From Kalaharituber pfeilii (Eukaryota > Ascomycota > Pezizomycetes > Pezizales > Pezizaceae): a DNA stretch of 64,000 bases. The translations under genes and the position numbers were made by a program. Below, piece after piece: positions 43,814 to 55,415 of the stretch (within the stretch, counting starts at the first letter, position 1; each line of letters opens with the position of its first letter). The DNA lies in the NCBI GenBank assembly GCA_015179045.1, contig WHUZ01000027.1:607857-671856 (forward strand). The letters run 5' to 3'. Under the pieces are notes generated by a model. It was not told where the DNA came from. It saw nothing but the letters and a program-made list of their open reading frames with translations, and did no database searches.

Positions 43814-46090
43814 TCAGAAAATGGATGAAATAAGTGGAAGTAAACGGAAGAGAAGATAACAGGAGTGGTCATTTATTCCTCTATCCATTCCACCAGTGTT
43901 GTCCGGTCCTGATCCGGGTTTGGTCTCAGTAGTGCACCCCTCCCCAGGGGATTTGGGAGCAACAGAGTGTGCCAGAAGCAGCGCCAGACACTCCTTTGCC
44001 AAGGGCAACACGCCGCTTAACAAACCAATGATGCATTCCCTATCGCCGATATCCATGACTTCGGCGTCGAGATCGAAAACAAATTCCTGCACAACATTAC
44101 CTGAGGGAGCATTCAGAACAGAAGACGAAACGAAATCAACAGAGGCCTTATCAGACTTTCCCGGAACGCCAATAGAATGCACATAATCCAAAGCAGAGGA
44201 GACGGAATCAGGAACTGGAACGCCAGAGAACGAAAACGAGGTGTTGACAACGAAAGAGTCACCAGAGAGGAGAGAACCATCACCTTGCTTGATATTCACA
44301 GGCCTTACTCGAGGCTTCAGTCCCAATTCCTTACCCAGTGCCAAAGAAACAATCGGCGCGGAGGCTGCACAGTCCACGATGGCCCTAACGGTCCTCCTAG
44401 TTTTGAATTTTACCTCGCAACTGAGGAGGTCGCTGTGGCGGGGAGTCCTACCAGGCTGAGTAAGGTCCCCATCTAGTTTTGCGAATCGGATAGCTCGGTT
44501 ATCCTACTCATCGACGGCCTGTATCTTGAGGTGGCCGAAGTCTGTTCTCTTCTTTCTGGGCTGTGAGCTTCGTGACTCCAGGGCTTTTACTTCCTCTTTG
44601 TCTTCTCTCTTTGGCTTATTCTTCAATTTCTCCCCTTCCTTTTCCCATACCCTTCGGTTCCACCACTTCTTCTCCCAGCATGAGGTAATCCTATGCCCAC
44701 CTTTTCCGCATTTCAAGCATCGGTAGTTTGCCTTCCTTTCCTGAATTAGTTCTTCAGGAATATCGTCAGTTTTCTTGTTTGTTGGGGAGGTGGAGGCTGT
44801 GTCTTTGCAGATAGGGCCACCACTGGAGGGAATATTTGTCTTGGTGGTGGAGGGAGCAGAGCGCTTGTTTCCAGGTTTGCCCAGGACGTCGGCAATGGAA
44901 ACTGCTTTCTTTTTCCATTGGTTCCAGTTGCTTCGACACTCAGGATGGCCGGCTAGAAGGTTCCGGACGTCCTCCCGAATGTTTTCAGAAACATAGGAGA
45001 TGAGGACGGGATCAGGGACCTTTGCCACACTGTTGAACTCATCGATTTCAATTAAGAAGTCCTGCATTCTACCCCACTGCTTGTGGGTCGGAATTTTTCG
45101 AGCGGCCTCAGTGATGGCTGAGGAGTCCTGGAAGGTCGTTTGCAGTAGAGTGAGAGCCGTGGCATACGAGGCTGGGGGGTTCCGACGGAAAAAGGTGAGG
45201 GCAGGGCCCTTCAAGCGAGAGGTGAACATGTCAAGGCGTTCGATGTCGTCAATGATCCTAATCCATCGTTGGACCAGGAAGAGAAAGTTGTCAAGCTCCT
45301 TCGCATCCCCATCGAACTTATCTGGAGGGGGAATCTTCACAGGGGGAGCGGGAGGAGGAGGAGAAAGGCCCAACGGCAATGTTTGACTCATGGGAAACCG
45401 AAGGGGTGGGGGAGGAGGAGGCGTCGGGTCCCGGATCTGGCGGGAGCCGCGAGGAGGGACATGAGGAGGAGCACCAGCACCACCAGTACCTGGCGGAAGA
45501 GAACCTCCGAGGGGGCTTCCTGGAGATCCCCTTGGGCCTGGATTTAATCTGGTAGGAGGTGCTGGGCGTTGCGGCTGTGGTGTGGATACTGGCTGGAATG
45601 TCGACTGCTGTAGCATTTGGCCCCGCACATTTTCCAGTGCTTTGGCCAGCTCATTCATCGTGGTCTGTAACTCTTGCTCACTCTGTGAGGGGGTTAATAC
45701 ATTACCTTGGAAGGCTCCTACTAAGATATCTATTCAGCCGCATGCTTGGGCCAGGTGATTGCCCAGTTCGCCATAATGCCGGTCCACATAGTCCTTAATC
45801 TGCTGGTTTATGTTTGCTTGTTCGATCCGGAGGTTCGCTACGTCAGCAGAGGCTCACTCAGCCTCTGTTCTTGCTTCGGTTGTTTTTTCATAGACAGTTA
45901 GCCCCACGGGTGCTGCTAGTTGATGAACTTACTTCCTGAGTGGAGAGCTGACGTGAGGATAATGAGGTGTCGGGGAGTGGATCTTAGTGATTCTGCTCAT
46001 TTCGGGCAGGCGGCTCTGTCGCTGCTTCCCCTTGGATACATTAGCGGGGTCGGTATGGTTAAGCACCATACTACTGTGATTGCTTCCTAG

Positions 46091-46142
<52 letters not shown>

Positions 46143-46285
46143 CCATCATCATGTGCGGAGGGGGCGGGGAGGGGTTTTGGCCGCAAATGCTGTGACGCAT
46201 ATTCTCTTGCCAACTCCTGTGTCGCTGGAGAGAGGTCGCTCTGGCAGGTGAGTGGAAGAGTTGATGATCCTTCTTGAGCCGGCAT
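43814..46285 (-). pseudogene. Retrotransposon Gag-protease polyprotein relic
   Basis: One minus-strand frame from M at 46285 to 43814, broken only by four stops: TAA (about 45929), two TGA (about 45858 and 45736) and TAG (44504). Each is one C-to-T step from CAA, CGA or CAG. Content: acidic N-terminus with an Asp run from (ATC)n, Gln-rich segment, Pro-rich region, Gag core (PPDKFDGDAKELDNFLFLVQ, DMFTSRLKGPALTFFRR), CCHC knuckle CLKCGKGGHRITSC, then a retropepsin-like region (RAIVDCAASAPIVSLALGKE, where the family usually has DSGA, and FVFDLDAEVMDIGDRECIIG). The Gag type is Ty3/gypsy-like. No RT, RNase H or integrase follows; LINE-A 3' UTR begins about 25 bp beyond the final stop. Confidence 0.75.
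46091..46155. repeat. (ATC)n microsatellite
   Basis: About 18 ATC units with minor interruptions, coding the Asp run of the Gag relic on the minus strand. Confidence 0.95.
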
Positions 46286-46354
46286 TGTGAGGCGGGGTAG
46301 GTGTAGGAGAAGCGGTGTAATGTTACGGGCGTGAGGGACTAGGCTCCGGTGGGC

Positions 46355-46490
46355 GCTGGTAGGTACTGGATGTTACGGCTACGGAGGTGTGTATACGGCG
46401 GGCCGGAATGGCTGCGGAGGTGTATACTTATTCTGCGGGCCGGAATGGCTACGGAGGTGTATATACGGCGGGCCGGAATGGCAGCTGTTC
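46355..46490. repeat. Leader tandem repeat of about 45 bp
   Basis: Three imperfect units with GGCTACGGAGGTGTATA and CGGCGGGCCGGAATGGC between the LTR fragment and the Gag start. Confidence 0.75.
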
Positions 46491-46541
46491 GGCGTGGAGC
46501 GCGCAGCGGAGCGGAGCGGTTCACGGGCGTAATAAGGAAAT

Positions 46542-46822
46542 TGTGGTAAACTACAGATTACGAGCTAAAATGCGGTGGGATACAGTTGATTGATTCAGCC
46601 AGAATATGCGTCCCAAAAACGGCCCTATTTATGCAACAAAATTCAGGAAGTACCTTCGTATCCAACTAAACAATTATTGGTGCGGAATGAGGTTGCGCCT
46701 AGCAGCGGATTCAGACGGTAAAGAGGATATAATCGGCATAGGAAATAGAAGACCATAGAATCGTGAAACGTCACCCAGCAGCATGGCCACAGCTCAGGTT
46801 GCATATGTTCAGCACACCTAAC
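46542..46822 (-). repeat. Truncated copia-type LTR
   Basis: Starts TGTGGTAAACTACAGATTAC and follows the copia LTRs at 1668 and 5994 to about CAGCACACCTAAC, then diverges. It lies just upstream of the Gag relic in minus orientation, but the adjacent bases do not contain the half-tRNA primer site seen at 5977. It may be a chance neighbour, solo LTR or chimera. Confidence 0.8.
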
Positions 46823-47533
46823 GTGCCCGATGTGGTAGCGATCTGGCCCCCTGTAACGATCCACTCTCTTGGCACTCCTCGTCATGCATTCCTCACTCTA
46901 CTACTTTTATTTGGATATATTGCAACTATAGAAATTGCATAACATTATACCAATTTGACATCGCTGAATCAGAATTTGCTATCATAATAAGGAAAAAATC
47001 AAAATTCCAATATTTACAACCAAATTCATCATTATTCACCTAATTTGAGTCCTCCCTGTATATAGCATACCTCAACATCCTCGAAATCAGGAAAATAATA
47101 TAGAAAACTAGTAATTCTCATCCATCTAGGGCTGGTCTTTTTATTAAAAGTCAACAATTGCATATACAGATCATGTGGGATGCAATGCACCTTCAATTGT
47201 ATAGAAGTAGTTTATGTTCCTAAGCTAATCTCCATACCTTGATCTGACCTTCAGTGTTCCTAGACTCCTCAAGTGATTCAGAAATATCGGGACTTGAAGT
47301 AGTGGTAGTTGAAGCACTAGGGGTGGTAACAATAACTCTTTCTGAGGTGCCAGGTATGACAGAAGAGACCTGTGGCTCAAATCTGCTGCTGGAACCTTCT
47401 TCTACCCACCCCCCCTTCTAGTATTCAGACCCTCCTATCTCATGACCTAAAGATGTTTCCCAGCCCCAGCCTTGCATGTGAGTTCCTCCATAGTGTCTTT
47501 TTGTAGCTTGCTCAGCTGCAGCCATCTCTCTCT
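46823..47533. other. No gene recognised
   Basis: AT-rich with no supported feature. Confidence 0.35.
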
Positions 47534-50040
47534 GTTTACAGCACAGTTTTGCGGCTGTGGCGCGCCGTTGGGCGGTTAGCGGTTGTCATTTTGATATTAG
47601 TGATTGTGAAGGAAATTCATAAAAGTATGAAGCAGATTGTCACGTAATGATTGAATAATCGCAAGAGACTCTGACTAACATAAATGAATAATGATAGGCA
47701 ACAAGAGGCCAAATGTACAGTAGAATGAAACTTCAGCGAGAGAAGAAATCAGGACAGGGAATGTTTGCCTTCGAGCTACAAATGCCACAACGTTTCGGTC
47801 GAGATAAGAGCAGTGACAGTACCAATAGAAAACGTATGCAATAGTACACAGGCTGTTTCATACCTAGCGCTTCGCCACCCAGTGGCCGATAGCAACTCGG
47901 GTGTACGCACGCCTAATTTCAACAGATTGTCACATCCGAAGCTCCCTTGGGAGCGCTCGGGGGCTAGTTAAGGGTGTCATCAAACCGTGATTAATACCGC
48001 TGAGGTGTAGTTGCAAGCTTGTGCTTATAGTTATTCAGTCTGCGTTAAATCCATATAATTGATTCATTCACTCAATGTGGAAAGCTTTGCACAGTCATGT
48101 CAGTTTGCTGTTAACAAAACAAATAATATCAGTACTCGTATATCTCCCGTGGGCTACTACGAGATTAGGTACATAGAGGAGAAAATATAGTAACCACTAC
48201 ATAAAATAGCATATCAGATGCTCCCCTCGCCACCGCCTTCATCGTCCGTCATGTCATCAGTTCCACCAGTAGATCCAAGTTCGTCTTCCTTTCCTGCTGG
48301 TGGTGTGATTCTCATAACGCGGTCTGCCGATGGGTCATGCCCAATTTTGGTGTGTAAATTGACATAACATAAACAGATTATATATTCCATCGATGCCTGG
48401 GAGGCTAAATTATTCCAAGGCAATATACGCCCCCCCACAATCATATGGCTGTGAATCCCCCCACGTATCCACCCGCCAGCCCATTCCCCCCTTCGTGATA
48501 CCTTCACACTTTACCGTCAGCCGCAAATTAAAATTTTTATTGCAATCAATCTTATTGAAGGCCACCATTACTCTACTCGGTGGTTTGTTGAATTTTGTGA
48601 ACTTCACATCTCCCCATCGGCCTAAAAAGTTTCCACTCTCAATCCCAGGTGCTTCCGCAGGGTAAGCAAGCCAGGATACCCCTGCAGTATACAAGCGAGT
48701 CTCTCTCCATGAATGAATGTATAATCGGAAGCCGGCCTTGGAGACGTCTGATGCGATCACATGGATTCGCTGATTTTCGCCCGCACAGGTGTCAAGAGAG
48801 TTGAGCCAAAGGACGACTGCGGGTATGGCGTCATATGGGCGTTCAAATGGGATCCAGCACATAGTATTTTGTTTAGGGGGCTCAGGTGGATGGTCCTCTG
48901 TCGTGTTGAAGGTTCCTGTTTGGAATCCCATCTCGGAGGCCTTGGGGTCGAGTGCGAGCCAGGTGCAGCCACTGGGTACATTATGGAGTTACTCCATGTT
49001 TCTACATGCATCTGAAAAAGATTTTCAGTTATCCCGGTTGCGTAGGCTTTGACACACACATGGTCCTTCTTACCAAAATCCAAAGAGTGAAGACCGACCA
49101 TCACGGTAGGACGGTCAGGGTAGGATTTTCTGAAGGTCAGAAATTTGTAGACATGAGAAGTATGTGGTGAACCGTGTTCCGCAGAATTAAATACTCCCTC
49201 TTCGATCAGATCTGTGATGGCCAAGTAGGCTGGCGTGGAGTGGGCAGTGGGCCTCGCTACAACGCAGGTGCCGGGCTTCGAGGTTTCTGCGTGGGTCATA
49301 ATCACATTAGTAGCTGGAGCGGAAGCCATGCGATTGAATTCGTGTCCACGGACTATACCTTCATCGGTTTTGGACGTTGTGGCTTTTAGTGCCGTAACTA
49401 ATTTCTCCAAAAGCGCGATATTTGCCTGGTGGAGATAACTGCTGGCCGTGACGGTAGCGACTGCTTGCTTGATTGTGTCGAGCTGAGCTACCATCTCCGA
49501 ATCAAACGAAACTTGTACCTGGGATCCAGCAGTTGATGTTTGCTGCTGGTGGCCTACAACAGTATTGCTAGGCACGGGGGTGCTAACTCCTGAGGAAGAG
49601 GCTGAAGTGCCTGGAGTAAAATCTGCATCTACCATGATAGATACAGCCTCCTGCTGTCTGTATGTGGCAAGGCGATGTAAAACACTGTAAAGTGCTAAAG
49701 AGTAACTGATTCACAGTTGAATGTGAAGTTGGTGAGTTAGAAGTTGAATCAAATGGCGATTCATGGCGAGCGGGCATGCCCAAATCTAAGTATTATTCAT
49801 GATTTTGACACCCACCCCCACAATCATTAGCAGATCTACTGAGCAGCAACTACATCATAATACATAACTGTATGTTAGTTATGTCACATTACAAACAGGA
49901 CATAGTTGTGCAGACGCGGCAAATTGTGATATGTGATATATTTCTTGTATCCATGCCTCAGGTCTGCCGATACAGGCAACGATCACTAGCTAAGGACGAT
50001 TCCGTACAGAGTGCGTGGTAGTCTCTGTCAAGGGGGCAAC
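47534..50040. repeat. Segmental duplication, copy 2
   Basis: Parallel to 37086-40005. It lacks the LINE tail and a 298-bp block. The junction at GATTAATACCGCTGAGG (about 47990) matches a deletion between GATTA direct repeats. Confidence 0.88.
48410..49635 (-). pseudogene. H-type-lectin-like protein, paralogue 2 (one frameshift)
   Basis: Start at 49635 (MVDADFTPGTSASSSG). Same layout as paralogue 1: Ser/Thr/Gln-rich N-terminus, helical segment, then three H-type-lectin-like units ending CGGAYIALE at 48410. The first approximately 215 residues are in one frame through HVETWSNSIMY. A single missing base near 48978 (TACC-CAGTGGC where paralogue 1 has TACCACAGTGGC) then shifts to the frame read from 48931, which stays open to the stop. 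With one base restored it would be about 400 aa. The single indel could be a sequencing error, in which case this is a working gene. The second unit has PFERPYDAIPAVVLWLNSLD and IHVIASDVSKAGFRLYIHSW. Confidence 0.72.
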
Positions 50041-50740
50041 TAAGTTCAGCTAGTGTTACTGGGCAGTGGCGCTGCCGGAGCACTGAATCTCTCCTGTCCG
50101 TTGTGCAATTTATTGTTCCCAGTGTGCTATCCAATATAAACACCTTGCATTTTGGGTGCCACTATCCAATCACTTATTCAATCAAGGATGTACGATTAAC
50201 ATGTATACTGAGGTGCTCGCATCTCCATATAGAGCCCATATGGCGAACGACTGGGATAATATGTGTCCTACGTAATATTAATGATTGAATGTTTATTACA
50301 TTAGACAGATCCGATTGGACTTTTCAGATTTCACGAGGAAAGTCTAGTGATTTCCGTGGAAATTTTTATACAATTAAATATACAGTCAGACCTTGTAATA
50401 ATGAAATCGCACTAAATAAGTGTAATGAAAATGAATCTAGAGGAAGTTACTTTTGTCTATATACCAATTGTTCTTGCTATACTGAAAAGAGACTAACGAA
50501 ACATAGAAATCCCACTACTACTACCTAGTCCCCCCCTCCCCCCCTCCACCAGTAATTCAGAGCAGCCCAGCAAACAGCAGCCTTGCAAGCAGCAACTATG
50601 TCATTAACTAGTGCGAGAGTTTAGTTTGTAAGTATCTGTTGCTTCCAGATACCTTGCTAGTAGGGCTGCAAGGCAAAGGGTATCTTTATTGTTGGCTCGG
50701 TCCCCCTATTCTACCAGATGTTCTGCTCGCATTGGAAATT
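50041..50740. other. No gene recognised
   Basis: Nothing supported. Confidence 0.35.
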
Positions 50741-50753
50741 GACAGGGGTGTTC

Positions 50754-50814
50754 GGCCCTGCCATGGCGAATAGCGGCAAGAGGGGCTACATGATATATGT
50801 ATAAAAAAGAAAAA
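50754..50814 (+). mobile_element. LINE-B 3' tail micro-insertion
   Basis: GGCCCTGCCATGGCGAATAG, GGCAAGAGGGGCTACATGAT and A-rich tail. Flanks GACAGGGGTGTTC (50741-50753) and GACAAGAGTGTTC (50815-50827), 13 bp with two mismatches. Confidence 0.82.
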
Positions 50815-50827
50815 GACAAGAGTGTTC

Positions 50828-52359
50828 TTTTTATACCAGTGAATACCAGAAGTAAGGTGAACTGAGATGGTAGATAGTGTGATCAATTTTTTCCTAGTTA
50901 TTTGAATTACAGTTTACTGTATTTCTTTCTGGGCAGGCGTACCTCCGAAAATAACTGAACTTCTCACCAGCCACCACCCGAAGCTTTAGGCCCATTCAAA
51001 TAGGCACTTTGGTTGCCATAGACAACTGCAACTTTGATCGCTTCAAAACCGGCGAATGAAAAGTGGTGAACTCCAAGCGCCCGCGGGAGTTGACTGGAAG
51101 TTTATAGTAGTAGCTTTCTCCGTCATGACTCGGAATGAAGACAAGAAGCATCCGCGCGCTTTGGCGCAAATTTCGATAATCGTGAGACTACAGTACAAGG
51201 GATGAGTGAATACGACTTACTGTATTGTGTTCAGAAATGTTGGTGTATTGAAGTGGCAGGCTATTTCTGGGAAAGTATATACGAGCGGAGGATATGCGAG
51301 GGCTGCGTTGTCACGGTGAAGGCTATAGAGATATAGAGATACCGTTGAGTCTATTGAACTTAGAGTCGCAAGAACAGCAGGTTTATATACATGAGAAAGC
51401 ATAGCATAACGTGACTTGGGAACCATGACTGAATAGGAAATTATCAGGGAAGGTATCATATCAGGAAGGTGAGAAAGGGACTAGATGCGTGGCTTGCAAA
51501 GGGCGTAAGCCATACAAAAGTTGGCGTTGTGGCGTAATTCATATGCAGTCCAATGGCAAATGTAATGTTCCGACAAAGTAAACATAGCTTGCCGGACTTG
51601 TTAAAAGAATATGCCAAGAAACAAACAAGATGAGAGAAATCAACTCTCATAGCAATTGAAAACGCACGGGGGTTTACGCGAGCCTTTTTTCTTGAAATAA
51701 AACAACATGGCGAATGTCATGTGAGAAAGAGTTTGGTTAAACCTGCTCAGCTAGAGTGATCCGCGATGTAATCAACAGGATAGATTATGGTAGGTCTGTC
51801 CCGGAAAAGGTGTTCATTCCAGCCCATGATACCGACCAGCTGTTACGAAGTGCGCGTAATTGGCGCTACGTAATTTGTCACCTTCCCCGGACCCCAAGCA
51901 TACGTGGGTTTTTTATTCAAGCATTCTTGACGGGAGGCCAGTTGACCAAAGAAGCGAAACTTTGCGGGAAAAACAGAACAAAAAATTGCTGATGAGAATA
52001 AAGAATTTCATCTTGGGTGTTGGATTTCTGGGAGACAAATAATCAGGCCACGAAATATTGAACGAAGGGATGGGGGATTTCAACTTGTAAGTTTTTGTGA
52101 AATCTGAAGTCCCCATCGCTATCTCCGCACCCCATCTTACCTTCTTGGTATGTGATGCAATTCCTAACTTAAGAAATGCGTTATTATCCCCTTTGCCACA
52201 TGACTGTGGGGGGCGAGGAGTAATTACATTCTTATGCTCCAGAACAGTGTTTAAGTATTCACGCTCCTTGGGGATCAGCGGGAACAGGTTGGCAAATGCG
52301 TTGTATGCATTGTATGCATTGCAATTTTTGGGTTGGGGATGAGTGAGGGAAAGAAGGCA
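50828..52359. other. No gene recognised
   Basis: 1.5 kb with only short, domain-less frames. Confidence 0.35.
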
Positions 52360-52369
52360 GTGGTAAGGA

Positions 52370-53460
52370 AGTTGTTAGAGGCAAAGGTGCGGAGATTGGG
52401 AATGTGGGTGAGGGGAGGAAGGAGGGGGATATGATGGATGAGGTAAGAGTGGTTAAGGACTTGGAGACATTGTTGTTGTGGCTGTGCGTATTAGGGAGGG
52501 TGGGGGGATAGGGTGGTGAGGGAGCTGTTGGGTTGGAACGGGATAGAGCAAAGACGGCCAGAGCAGATGGAGAGGTGGGAGCATGTGGATGGCAGTGGGA
52601 GATGCTGATCCGGGAGAGTGTGGACATGAATGTGTTTGATGCAGAACGTCGTACACCATTTGCATGGGAGGCATGGTGCGGAGATGAGGAGCTTGTGGTG
52701 TTGAACCGACGGGGTAATCCTGACACCAATGCACGGACAAATCATGGGCCGACAGTTTGACTAACGGATTACTTGTGGCATTGTATAAAATTCTCTCTGG
52801 CGTTGTCTATAGTTTCGGAGAATCGTGAGGCCGCTGCAAGGGGTATATAAATCATGGGTTCTGTATGTACTAGGGGTTATCTTCTTCATTCGGACAATCA
52901 ATTCCTTACGCTCGAAAGCGTGATTACTTCATGTGGAGGTTTTTATGACTGAGGAGATGAGAGGAGGGCAACTTTTTGTAAGGGGATTTTGGTAAAGAAC
53001 AGGACTGGGTTGGATGGGTAGCGGATCCTTTCAGATGGAAGAACAAAGACGGTGGAAATGATGACCTGCAGGGGTGGCACTTGAAAGTATCAAAGAGCGT
53101 AGTCAGCCGAGCAAGGGAGGAGATGGGGCAGAGGGGATTACGATGGATTGGTTTGATGCAGATGGATGGATGCCGGTACATCGTGCAGTGTGGCACAGGT
53201 GGGAGGAGCCGTGAAGATGTTGATGGAGGAGCTTGGTATGGACTCTTTTGAGAGGACGAGGTTGAATGTGTGGAGTGTTTCAGATATTGCGGTGATAAGG
53301 GAGAATCTGGGGACTGCAATATGGCCCCTGGAATGGTCTAGGCAGCGTGACGAAAAATTGGAACCAGCAGAGCGGAAGGAGTGGCTGGACAGCAAGGTAT
53401 GCCGGCCCGAGAAGGTAGACAGTTCACCAAATGATTTTGGGATGGGTCTCTAAGAGCCAT
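52370..53460 (+). pseudogene. Ankyrin-type gene relic, copy 2
   Basis: Follows 43230-43640 (VDMNVFDAERRTPFAWEAW, DEELV). It is split by a 233-bp solo LTR and continues at 52937 (EVFMTEEM). Further ankyrin-like pieces at 53150-53450 (DADGWMPVHRAVWH in one frame, MLMEELGMDSFERTRLNVWS in another) show additional frameshifts. Not functional as read. Confidence 0.65.
52699..52931 (+). mobile_element. Solo LTR (233 bp) with 5-bp target duplication
   Basis: Starts TGTTGAACCGACGGGG and ends GCGTGATTACTTCA (TG...CA). It carries a TATA-like GGGTATATAAATC and is flanked by TGTGG on both sides (52694-52698 and 52932-52936). The paralogous fragment at about 43575 has the uninterrupted sequence GAGCTTGTGGAGG, which fixes the insertion. 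Not related to the copia LTR at 1668. Confidence 0.93.
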
Positions 53461-53529
53461 GCCGCATGGCAGATACTGATGCTCGAGGAGGCAGCGTGGA
53501 GGATGCGGATGGTTTCACGCTTCTTGCAT

Positions 53530-53925
53530 ACGGTGTGGTGGTAACCACGGTACCAATGGAAAGAATAAGGTCAAACGCGGCCAGGAGCGGCACTTATCGG
53601 TAAGTCCATATGATGATGATGAGGAAGCGAGTTACATTTAAGATGCGAGTTATGAATGTATAGGTTTGGTTGGAAGCTGAAGATGGTCTATAAATTGATG
53701 TAGATTGGACTGTCTGGGCACACAAGCGAGCAGAGACAGACATGGATACGCAGATATGGGTAGATCAGACAGACCAGACCTACACAGACAAGGCAATTGA
53801 TTACTCCTCTTTTATGATCCTTTCCTTGACATTTGACCATTGAGACCGCCCTTGAGACTTCGTTCCTCCAGCTCTAGACACCGCCACCCTGTGCAAGAGA
53901 GTGGATGCTGTTGAGCCTTCATTAG
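53530..53925 (+). repeat. Duplicated segment, partner of 40950-41345
   Basis: See the inverted partner. It lies between ankyrin relic copy 2 and the next ankyrin relic and looks like an intron-exon junction region of that family. Confidence 0.7.
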
Positions 53926-55412
53926 AACGGCACGAGTGGTTCCAGGCAACGCTGGATCGCCTAAAGGATACGCCGTTATTTTGCGCGGCGGGCGCGGACG
54001 ACACGGACACTTGGCCTATCTTCTTGCGCGAAACCGTGAGGCTGCCAAAGTATGGCTACAGACGACTGAGGATCCTGAAAAAGAAGCGGGGAGCCTTTTC
54101 GTTTGCATGCCACAGTGCACACAGCGAGCTGGTCCGGATGACCATCGAATACGTCAGGGCGCGGCATACGGCCAGGGATGTGCTGTGGGGATAATGATGC
54201 GGTCCGGGGGGCTTGGATGCAGGGGCAAGTGTGGAGGTGTGCTGAAGGCCGTGTTGTGGATGCACGAGGCGGCGGCTCGGGAGAGCGAGTCGCCGTACTT
54301 GGTTAGATTGCGGCAGTGGAAGATGTGGCGGCGGATGCAGTGCTGGAGACGTTGATTGGGCTGCTGCCAGAGTTGCCGAACTTGCCGGAGGCGAAGCTCA
54401 AGAAGGACCAGTGGGCTACCACGATGCTGTTGAATCTGGCCGCCCCTGGCCGGGGCGGTGAGGGCCGCGATGCAGCTGCTTCAGCTCGATCGCGGCAAGA
54501 GCAGGGTGGGCGTGAACCGGTGCCCCCCTTACACCGACCCGACTCCACGGGGGACCGTGCTGAAGACCGCGTTGGGGATGGGGAATCTTACATTTGTCGG
54601 GCTGCTGCTCTTGAGGGAGGTCCTGTACCGGAATGCGATCTGGAGGCTCACCTGTGGAGAACAACCATCACCACTAGAAATCGCGATAGTGCGGGACAAC
54701 CTTGAGATGGTGCGGCTGCTGCTTAACCACCCTCTGGAGGTTCCGCCTACACCTGTAGAATCCCAGCCCTCCGAACGCCACCAGTGCGAAAGGATGCAGA
54801 TGCACGTCGAGAGCGTGGGCAGCCCAGAGATGGTCCTCCTCCTCGAGGCCCACCCGTGCGTTTTCCTCGACCCAACCTCTAACTCGACGTTGGACCGCTC
54901 GCCCTGCACCCTCCTCCACGCCGCGACGTTGCGGGGCGACTACGACATATTCAAGGCCCTGCTGGAGCTCCCTGGGGCGGACATGCGCACTGGCGACGTC
55001 CTACGCGCGGCGGCGGGCGGGGGATCGCAGGAACACGCGCACAAAACTGGGGCCACGACATGGCCAGGCTAGTCAGGTTTGATGGACATGTCAACATCAT
55101 CAAGCTCCTCCTAAGTCTCCCCAGTATCGACCCGCACGCCCCCGACGTGTATGGCTACACGCCTATACATTACGCCGCCGCAGCGGGGCCCCCGGTGCTG
55201 GTGTAGACGCAGCCGGAAGGTTCCCAGAGGGGTTTTTTTTTTTTTTTTTTGTCACGTTACCCCGCTTGCAGTTGTTCGCCATGGCAGCGCAGCGCAGGAG
55301 GGCATTGACCCGAATAAGAAGTGGAAGCACCAGGAGATGCCGCTGTCGGTCGCAGCTACGTACTACAGCCATGAGGCTCTCAAGATGCTGCTTGCCATCC
55401 CGAGCGGACACA
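53901..55412 (+). pseudogene. Larger ankyrin-repeat gene relic
   Basis: Ankyrin-like units are spread over changing frames: HGHLAYLLARNREAAKVW (about 54000), NLTFVGLLLLREVLYRNA and PLEIAIVRDNLEMVRLLLNH (54580-54730), CTLLHAATLRGDYDIFKALL (54905-54965), GHVNIIKLLLSLPSIDPHA with YGYTPIHYAAAAG (55085-55190), and after a LINE tail MPLSVAATYYSHEALKMLLA (about 55335-55400). At least three frame changes and two TE insertions make it a relic. GC content is higher than in neighbouring spacers, as expected for old coding DNA. Confidence 0.7.
55233..55287 (-). mobile_element. LINE-B 3' tail micro-insertion in the ankyrin relic
   Basis: T18, then GTCACGTTACCCCGCTTGC, GTTGTTCGCCATGGCAG. It separates two ankyrin-coding stretches. 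The target duplication is not clear (AGAGGGG versus AGGAGGG). Confidence 0.8.
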
Positions 55413-55415
55413 ATT

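Noticed and set aside
46165..46176. GGGGTTTTGG as a far target duplication for the LINE tail at 43640
   Set aside because: It lies within the continuous Gag frame and is low complexity, so the match is likely chance.
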